From Pinguiococcus pyrenoidosus (Eukaryota > Sar > Pinguiophyceae > Pinguiochrysidales > Pinguiochrysidaceae): DNA of 14,114 nt. The translations under genes were made by a program, and so were the position numbers. Below the pieces are notes generated by a model. The model did no database searches. It had not been told where the DNA came from and saw only the letters and a program-made list of their open reading frames with translations. Positions 9,327 through 14,114 of this stretch are shown here, piece by piece. The DNA is taken from contig JAAMXY010000976.1 in NCBI GenBank assembly GCA_019677205.1, positions 188,001 to 202,114 on the forward strand, in the 5' to 3' direction. How positions within the stretch are numbered: position 1 is the stretch's first letter; the number at the start of each line of letters is the position of its first letter.

Positions 9327-9603
9327 CCACCAGCTCCGTCGTGCGTTCGGCTCCGGAAGAGATTCCTGGGCGCTGCTCGGGACTCGGGAGCGCTGCGTGG
9401 CGTCGCGGGCGGCTGCGTCGGGGGGGGCTGTGCGTGTCTCGAGATTCAGTTGGCGTACCCACTTCGTTCGGGAAACATGAAGAAAGATGGCCCGCCGTGG
9501 TTCTTCACCTTCCTCGGTATTCGTGCCGCGCGAACGCCGGAATCGCCTGTGCCACAGCGGAATAGACTGGTTGATGTGCAGAACATTGAACTGGTCGCCA
9601 GTA

Positions 9604-10267
9604 CCAATATAAGCACGGTGTGCGCACGGTGGCGGCCAACTTCCAGCTGCCTATCGCCGCATCGCATGCGCCAATTGCCAATTTCAAGAGTCTCCAGCTT
9701 GAACCCCTGCGTGGCGGCGCTCCTATGCCACGATAATGCGCAAGCTGACCCGGCGACCAGCTCTCGCGACCAATGAACAGCGGAGCAATTCTGTGACACC
9801 GCGTGGGATGGGCCAATCGCTTTGGGTACCAACCTCGCCAGCTGGTGATTCAATCACAACCTCGAAGATCCCTTCATCGTCCGCTGCACAAGCTAAATTT
9901 CCCACAGATAAGGTCGCCAATCACGCGCATCCTGTTGCCGCAGCTGGCCCACCTCAGACCGGCAGGGACCAATCCCAATGTCCCGAGACCAGGTGGGGAA
10001 GCCGCGTCATCACAGTGATTGGCTGCGATCGAGCGGCACGAAAAAGGTGAATCGCCTTCCTTGTGCGCGCCATAACATGCCCACAGACGCTGGGCAGATC
10101 CCATGACAGCAGGTCACGATGGCGTGATGCGCTGTCCCTGTTGCCGCAAAGTTCGGCAAATAAGGCAAACTGCCGGACCATCTGGAGCAAGCCATTGGCT
10201 GCCGGCTTCTATGCCATCTTACGGGAGGCGCATGGCAAAGCAAGTTGACACGCAGCGCTCCACCAAT
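9604..10267. promoter_or_regulatory. Cluster of eleven CCAAT boxes
   Basis: CCAAT begins at 9604, 9671, 9678, 9770, 9813, 9917, 9969, 9975 and 10263 on the + strand, and ATTGG (reverse) at 10018 and 10194. Eleven in about 660 bp compares with roughly 1.3 expected by chance on both strands. The CCAAT pentamer is the core of NF-Y (CBF) sites in eukaryotes. Next to the first box is a TATAAG at 9607-9612. Which of the two divergent genes they serve is not shown. Confidence 0.55.
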
Positions 10268-10318
10268 GACAGTATGCCACCTACTTGGACGCGCTTCAAA
10301 CGACGGCGGGCGAAGACA

Positions 10319-10370
10319 AGAAATTGAAATTGAAATTGAAATTGAACACCGAAATTGAAATTGAACACGG
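10319..10370 (+). repeat. GAAATT hexanucleotide repeat, compound array
   Basis: About four tandem copies of a GAAATT unit followed by GAACACC, then two more copies followed by GAACACG. The array reads as two blocks of the same composite unit. It lies upstream of the sulfotransferase frame and is AT-rich in contrast to its neighbours. Confidence 0.8.
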
Positions 10371-10505
10371 ACTATCCGTCTGTCCAAGCAAGGGGATCAA
10401 GCAAGAAGCGAACCTCCGGAGGGCTCCGAAACGTGTATCTGGTCAGCTGAGAAGTCCGCGTTGCCTGTTGCCTGACATGTGTGCGGTAGTCTCGAGGTAG
10501 TGTAG

Positions 10506-11609
10506 TACATCCATGATTGCGACGAAGCCAAACACTTCTTCGCGGCTGAAGCTGAGCTCTCGAGGTCAAACGACTCCCGTGCGGCCGACGCGGAGGAGGT
10601 TGCCAACGTCTTCGTGGCATCTTGGCGGAGCACAACGCTAGGAGGGCCGCAGGCGTCTCGGCAAGAACAACGCCGCTCGCTTCGCTCCGACTCGTCTGCC
10701 GGGCCCGACTACTACGCCTTCCTCGCGACGCAGCACAGCGGCAGCTCCTGGTTCCAAAACATCCTGGCATCGCACCCGGACATCCATGCGCCAGAGACTG
10801 GCGAGCTTCTCATCCTTCATGGCGATGAGACTGCCGAGGCCGTCATCGACGCCTTCTACGCCAGCGAGGAGTGCCAGGCCAAGAAAGTATGCATCTTCAA
10901 GTGCATGTACAACCAGTTCGAGCCGCACAATCTGCTGGACTACTTTACCAAGCGCGGCGACGTCAGCTTTGTACATTTGCGGCGCTGGAACAAGGTCGAC
11001 CAGATCATCACCGAGATGGGACGAGTCGCTCTTCACAAGGCGCACGAGAGTATTCACAATTGCAAGGGGGAGAAGGACTGCCCCATTGTCCCTGTGAGCC
11101 TGGACGGCAGCAAGGCTCTTTCGCCGATGACGACCAAGCTTGAGGAGGATCATCACTATGCGCAAATGCTGGAGGACAACGGCTTCCGATCCCACGAGTG
11201 CTACTACGAGGACCTGCAGGTCGCGGGCTTCGGCGCGGTGCTCACCTTCCTGAACGTCGATCCGGACGCGGAGCTGAGCACCACCTACGTCAAGCGACAC
11301 GTGACGACGCAGCGAGAAGCGATCAAGAACTGGGACTCGTTTGCGGCCGAAGTGGGCAAGTCGCCGGTGTTCCGATGGCATCTGGAGGGCGCGATGCCAG
11401 GAAGGCCGCAGACGTATGGACAACGCCGACGCTTGAGCGGCTCTTTTGCCCGCGCGAGAGGTCTCTCTGTGGCTGTCGATCGTTTGCATCAGTCGCAACA
11501 CGCGTCCCCATACCTGGCATGCCTGATGCTTGCCGTGGTGGCGTTTCTCATTCTCGTTCGATCTCGGACGCGAAAGGCATCGCTTGTCAGAGCGGCAGAG
11601 AGATGGTAA
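10506..11609 (+). CDS. P-loop sulfotransferase-like protein, 5' end incomplete
   Basis: The frame opens at 10506 after a TAG and ends at 11609. No ATG occurs in it before the conserved core, so the start codon probably lies in an upstream exon; a GTG at 10614 is unlikely as a eukaryotic start. The 5'-phosphosulfate loop appears at about 10728-10766 (TQHSGSSWF-NIL, with the usual Ser/Trp and hydrophobic tail). The 3'-phosphate segment lies at about 10968-11012 (FVHLRRWNKVDQ). Later come YYEDL and I-K-N-W, patterns seen near the end of Stf0/NodH-like and eukaryotic sulfotransferases. These enzymes move sulfate from PAPS to sugars or other acceptors. A hydrophobic stretch at about 11507-11563 followed by a basic tail suggests a C-terminal membrane anchor. 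The acceptor cannot be told from sequence. Confidence 0.7.
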   Translation, partial: YIHDCDEAKHFFAAEAELSRSNDSRAADAEEVANVFVASWRSTTLGGPQASRQEQRRSLRSDSSAGPDYYAFLATQHSGSSWFQNILASHPDIHAPETGELLILHGDETAEAVIDAFYASEECQAKKVCIFKCMYNQFEPHNLLDYFTKRGDVSFVHLRRWNKVDQIITEMGRVALHKAHESIHNCKGEKDCPIVPVSLDGSKALSPMTTKLEEDHHYAQMLEDNGFRSHECYYEDLQVAGFGAVLTFLNVDPDAELSTTYVKRHVTTQREAIKNWDSFAAEVGKSPVFRWHLEGAMPGRPQTYGQRRRLSGSFARARGLSVAVDRLHQSQHASPYLACLMLAVVAFLILVRSRTRKASLVRAAERW

Positions 11610-11968
11610 TCTCGGCGTCATTCAGGTCTGGTGTTGATGTCAACCTAAAACACACACGAATCATTATTGTTGCTTCGGTGGGGCACCGTGAAGACATACT
11701 GCAGTGCCGATGCCGTCTGTAGGCCCTGCTCCTTCTGGACCCAGAGCAGGAAGGCCGCCATCAGCCTCGAGGCCTGCCTTCCTCTCTCCGCCGCATCCTC
11801 GATGAGAAGGATCTTGTTCAGAAGGATCTTGTTCAGAAGGATCTTCTTCCTGGTGCTGGCTGCGACACTCCCGCAGGAATCTCCACCACCGCGCCAGTGC
11901 CGCGCTCCTCTTCTTCTGGGTGGATCTGCTTCCCGCCTTCGCACGCAAGTCGCTCACTTCTTCTTTAA
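11610..11968. other. Intergenic region with 15-bp triple repeat
   Basis: About 360 bp after the sulfotransferase stop. A minus-strand frame (about 11990-11664) reads a charged, helix-like peptide around K-R-S-A-A-L-A-R-W-W-R-F-L-R-E, but no family is recognised and no good start is present, so it is not called. The triple repeat is listed separately. Confidence 0.4.
11805..11849 (+). repeat. Three tandem 15-bp repeats
   Basis: AGAAGGATCTTGTTC occurs at 11805-11819 and 11820-11834, then with one base change at 11835-11849. The unit length is a multiple of three, so it stays in frame in any coding reading, but no gene is called here. Confidence 0.85.
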
Positions 11969-12830
11969 GAGGTATCGTCCTCGAGCGTGAGTCCTAGTTC
12001 CTTCTTGACGGGATGCGCCATCTCGAATGCGGTCAGCTTCGGGTGCTCAGCGGAGGACGTTGCGGGCGAGAACGAGCATTGCCTCCTCTTGGGCACTCTG
12101 TACCAGATGGCCATCACGCAGCTCGGCTTGCCCGAGCGCTTCTCGCCATTCACGCGAGACCTCGCAGCCCGCTTTGTTTCCGACATCAACGACGTGCCTT
12201 CCGGTGTGCAGCAGGCGGCGCTTTCTACAGAGAATGTCCTCTGGAAAGTGGTGATCACCGGCGACATTCCGCTCACGCTGCAGCAAGCCATCAAGCTACC
12301 AGAGTGGATCCCGTTTGTTGTCATTCGCCGGCCTCCCGGCGACGAAAGCGTGGCCACCTGGGAGAAGGGCACCACGATCACCGTCGACCTGTCGGTGTCT
12401 GGCGCCAACGGCGCGGGAGGATTCTTTGAGGGCGACATCGCCGGCGCAGCAGAGCTCCAAAAGTACGACGGGGTCGGTTTCGTCGCGGCGCCGGGGGGTG
12501 GCGGCATTCAGGGCCACATCAATATGCTGACCACCGAGACCGGCGTCAAGACAGATGTTGGGGTGGAAGTGGGCGGCAAGATCACGCAGACGTTTGTGAC
12601 GGGCAACTCCGTTGCCTTCACAAGTGGCGTGTCGTATTCGACCCCGACCGGTGTTTTCGGCTCCTTCGGAGATCTGCTGATCACGCCAACGCTCTCGATC
12701 CGCACGATCACGGTCCTTCCGATTGGGTTCAATGCTGCCGCCAATCCGGCGGAATGTGGCGGCTTCGCTCGCGCGGAAGCGAGCCGATGGCAGCTCCTCG
12801 ACGGGACCGCTGGCGACCCCGACTGCGAAA
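11969..12830 (+). CDS. Fragment of a large algal extracellular-type protein (RxPPG family)
   Basis: The frame is open from 11969, just after a TAA, with no early ATG (first at 12107), so this is an exon or a broken piece. It encodes V-I-R-R-P-P-G-D-E-S-V-A-T-W followed by a beta-rich, Gly/Thr-rich stretch, and later FGDLLITPTLSI...GFN. This resembles, from memory, a segment recurring in very large secreted or surface proteins of marine algae, where R-D-P-P-G-G-x-S and SD-x-F-x-x-P-x-L motifs appear in this order. A good donor (GTAAGA) at 12831 marks a likely exon end. The same frame stays open beyond it to the window edge, but the later residues look like an out-of-frame reading of the next elements. 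Function unknown. Confidence 0.45.
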
Positions 12831-12890
12831 GTAAGAGCACGCAAGAGGAGAAGGACGTTTGCTGCGCCCTCGACAAGGCGCTGGAGGCAT

Positions 12891-13560
12891 ATGCACACGC
12901 GCATGGGGCAGATCGTGCGCGAGGCGGCGGGGGCGATCCCGGACAAGGACTTGACGGCGATCGGCCGGCGCATCCGCGACATCAAGCACCACCTCGAGAA
13001 GGACAAGCCCTTCACGCAGATGCAGATCATGCAGATGCAGCAGCACCTCAGCGGCAGGTCCGACGCGACCGTCGAGCAGATGCAGCGCTTGAGCGGCGCG
13101 ATCGAGGAGAAGATGAACGTCCAGAGCACGGCCCTCCGGCAGCTGCGGGACGAGGCCCTGGCGCGCAGCTCGGTGAGCGCCGTCAAGGGCAACGCGGGCG
13201 AGCGGCGCGTCGAGCTCGTGCTCTGCGAGCTCTTTCCGAAGGCCGAGGTGCGCAACACGTCCGGCGAGGTGGCCGCGGGGGACTTCCACGTGCTGCGGGA
13301 GGGCCTGCCGCCGCTGCTGATCAAGAACAAGGATTTCACGACGAACGTGCGCTCCGAGGACGTGGACAAGCTCTACCGCGACGTGGAGCAGCAGGGCATG
13401 GACGGCATCTTCCTGTCGCAGAGCTCCGGCATCGCCTACAAGGACGACTGGGCCTTCGAGGTGCGCGGCAACCGCCTCGTCGTCTTCCTCCACCACGTCG
13501 AGTACCGCGCCGACAAGATTCACCTGGCGGTGCAGGCCCTGGACGCCGTGCGCAAAGTGT
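12891..13560 (+). CDS. PD-(D/E)XK-type nuclease-like domain resembling large-DNA-virus proteins, probably truncated
   Basis: Starting from the ATG at 12891 (another at 12903), residues 20-90 are helical and rich in Gln/Met (QMQIMQMQQH), likely a coiled coil. A compact domain follows: G-N-A-G-E-R-R-V-E, NTSGEVAAGDF (Asp131), LLIKNKDF (Lys145-Asn-Lys147), V-D-K-L-Y-R-D-V, GIFLSQSSGIA-K-D and LHHVEYRADKI. The order matches a restriction-endonuclease-like fold that I recall in nucleocytoplasmic large DNA viruses. In the (D/E)xK position the acidic residue is replaced by Lys145, so catalysis is doubtful. The frame runs on to 13793, but after about 13560 it reads the antisense of the ligase piece, and the C-terminal part expected from viral relatives is missing. 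Codons end almost always in G or C, unlike the CLPTM1L gene. A pseudogene, or an exon with a donor near 13557, are both possible. Confidence 0.5.
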
Positions 13561-13582
13561 ACATGGCGTGGGCCTCCGCGAA

Positions 13583-14114
13583 GACCTGGAAGGGCAGGAA
13601 GCAGCTGTTTTCCCGATCATACGCCACGAGCTCGCTGTCGATGACGAACGAGCGCGCGGCTGCTTCGATGCCCTGCGGAACGGCGTCAATGGCGGCGCGG
13701 ATGGCGCTGCGCAGCTCCGGGTACTTCTCGGTGGTGTTCTCACTATTTCGACTGAAGACCATGACCTGCCCGTTGTCCATCAGATGGATCTGAGCGCGCT
13801 CGCCATCGTACTTCAGCTCCGCCGTGAAAGCCTGTCCGCGGAGCCGCTCGAGAACCTCCGTGATCTTCTTGGTGGGCTTCGCAAGCATCGGGAGGACTGG
13901 CAGGCCGGGGCGCAGGTGGCACCGATACTGCAAGGCCCAGAGCGGCCCACCCAGCAAGGCGTCGCAGAGCGCTTGATAGGAAGGGCACTCGGAGAAAGCT
14001 TGCGTGACGACCTCGGCACTGAGCCCACATCTCTCGTCCATGCCGAGATCCTTCGCATCTCGAAGCTGGATCGCCTCGGTGATCAGGGGCGGAGCGCCCT
14101 CCACTGGAGTCGCC
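13583..14114 (-). CDS. LIG1: DNA ligase I, partial (N-terminal/adenylation region)
   Basis: ATP-dependent DNA ligase, which joins Okazaki fragments and repair nicks in the nucleus. The frame enters from the right edge and covers the end of the DNA-binding domain (H-L-R-P-G-L-P-V-L-P-M-L-A-K-P-T) and the first half of the adenylation domain. The nucleophile motif is E-L-K-Y-D-G-E-R-A-Q-I-H, with the active Lys at 13811-13813. Then come SRN-E-TTEKYPEL and VIDSELVAYD, then L-P-F-Q-V. Similarity stops right after PFQV at about 13583, although the frame stays open to 13520. The rest of the adenylation and OB-fold domains, about 300 residues, is not found on this strand in the window. Either an intron begins there (CAG|GTCTTC, a weak donor) or the gene is broken at this point. 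Confidence 0.9.

Larger units (their letters stand above)
9327..10505. other. Gene-poor divergent region between bZIP and sulfotransferase genes
   Basis: About 1.2 kb with no convincing protein in any frame. It separates the divergent bZIP (-) and sulfotransferase (+) genes and should hold both promoters and probably a missing 5' exon of the sulfotransferase gene. Base composition is more mixed than in the genes. It contains the CCAAT cluster (9604-10267) and the GAAATT repeat (10319-10370), listed separately. Confidence 0.5.

Noticed and set aside
9012-9776. A 254-codon plus-strand frame
   Set aside because: No domain or motif, overlaps bZIP exon 1 and intron 1 on the other strand, and composition looks random.
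10638-11621. A 327-codon minus-strand frame
   Set aside because: Antisense of the sulfotransferase, whose phosphosulfate-binding motifs are on the plus strand.
11805-11849. Short tandem repeats as a possible CRISPR array
   Set aside because: Units are directly adjacent with no spacers, only three copies, and the locus is eukaryotic.
11664-11990. Minus-strand frame with a charged helix-like peptide
   Set aside because: No clear start, splice sites or family, and it runs through the 15-bp repeats; kept only as a remark.
12296-13369. A 357-codon minus-strand frame, and a 264-codon one at 12729-13523
   Set aside because: Both are antisense to the nuclease-like domain in very GC-rich DNA; neither continues the DNA ligase.

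Overview
The window looks like nuclear DNA from a unicellular eukaryote, most likely a GC-rich microalga of the haptophyte or stramenopile/alveolate (SAR) groups. Evidence for a eukaryote: spliceosomal introns of about 60-350 bp with GT..AG ends and matching phases, and families such as CLPTM1L, DNA ligase I, tandem BRCT, RanBP2 zinc finger, MIB/HERC2 and bZIP. The bZIP basic regions (NREHARRTRxRKK and NRIHAKLTRxRKK styles) resemble those I associate with stramenopiles and related algae. The exact lineage cannot be fixed from this window.

Layout, left to right. (1) 15-2504 (+): an intronless open frame for a highly acidic protein with four MIB/HERC2 domains; its start may lie left of the window. 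(2) 3010-4617 (-): a RanBP2-type zinc finger protein with a C-terminal BRCT pair. (3) 4839-7192 (+): a six-exon CLPTM1L-type multi-pass membrane protein, divergent from (2) across a 221-bp intergenic region. (4) 9326-7726 (-): a four-exon gene whose spliced product (334 aa) holds two separate bZIP domains. (5) 9327-10505: about 1.2 kb without a convincing gene but with a dense cluster of CCAAT boxes. (6) 10506-11609 (+): a P-loop sulfotransferase-like protein with a C-terminal membrane segment; its start codon is not visible and probably lies in an upstream exon. (7) 11969-14114: a mosaic block with a piece of a large algal extracellular-protein family (+), a nuclease-fold domain resembling proteins of large DNA viruses (+), and a DNA ligase I N-terminal/adenylation piece (-). 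The nuclease and ligase similarities meet and stop within about 30 bp of each other.

The genes do not form one pathway. Two relate to DNA repair or replication (BRCT protein, ligase I), one to ER/Golgi membrane biology (CLPTM1L), one to transcription (double bZIP) and one to sulfation. Items most worth a second look are the double bZIP gene, the nuclease/ligase junction with a substituted catalytic position, the CCAAT cluster, and the four-fold MIB/HERC2 protein. Exon models were built by hand from splice sites, phase and family similarity recalled from memory; no database search was run.
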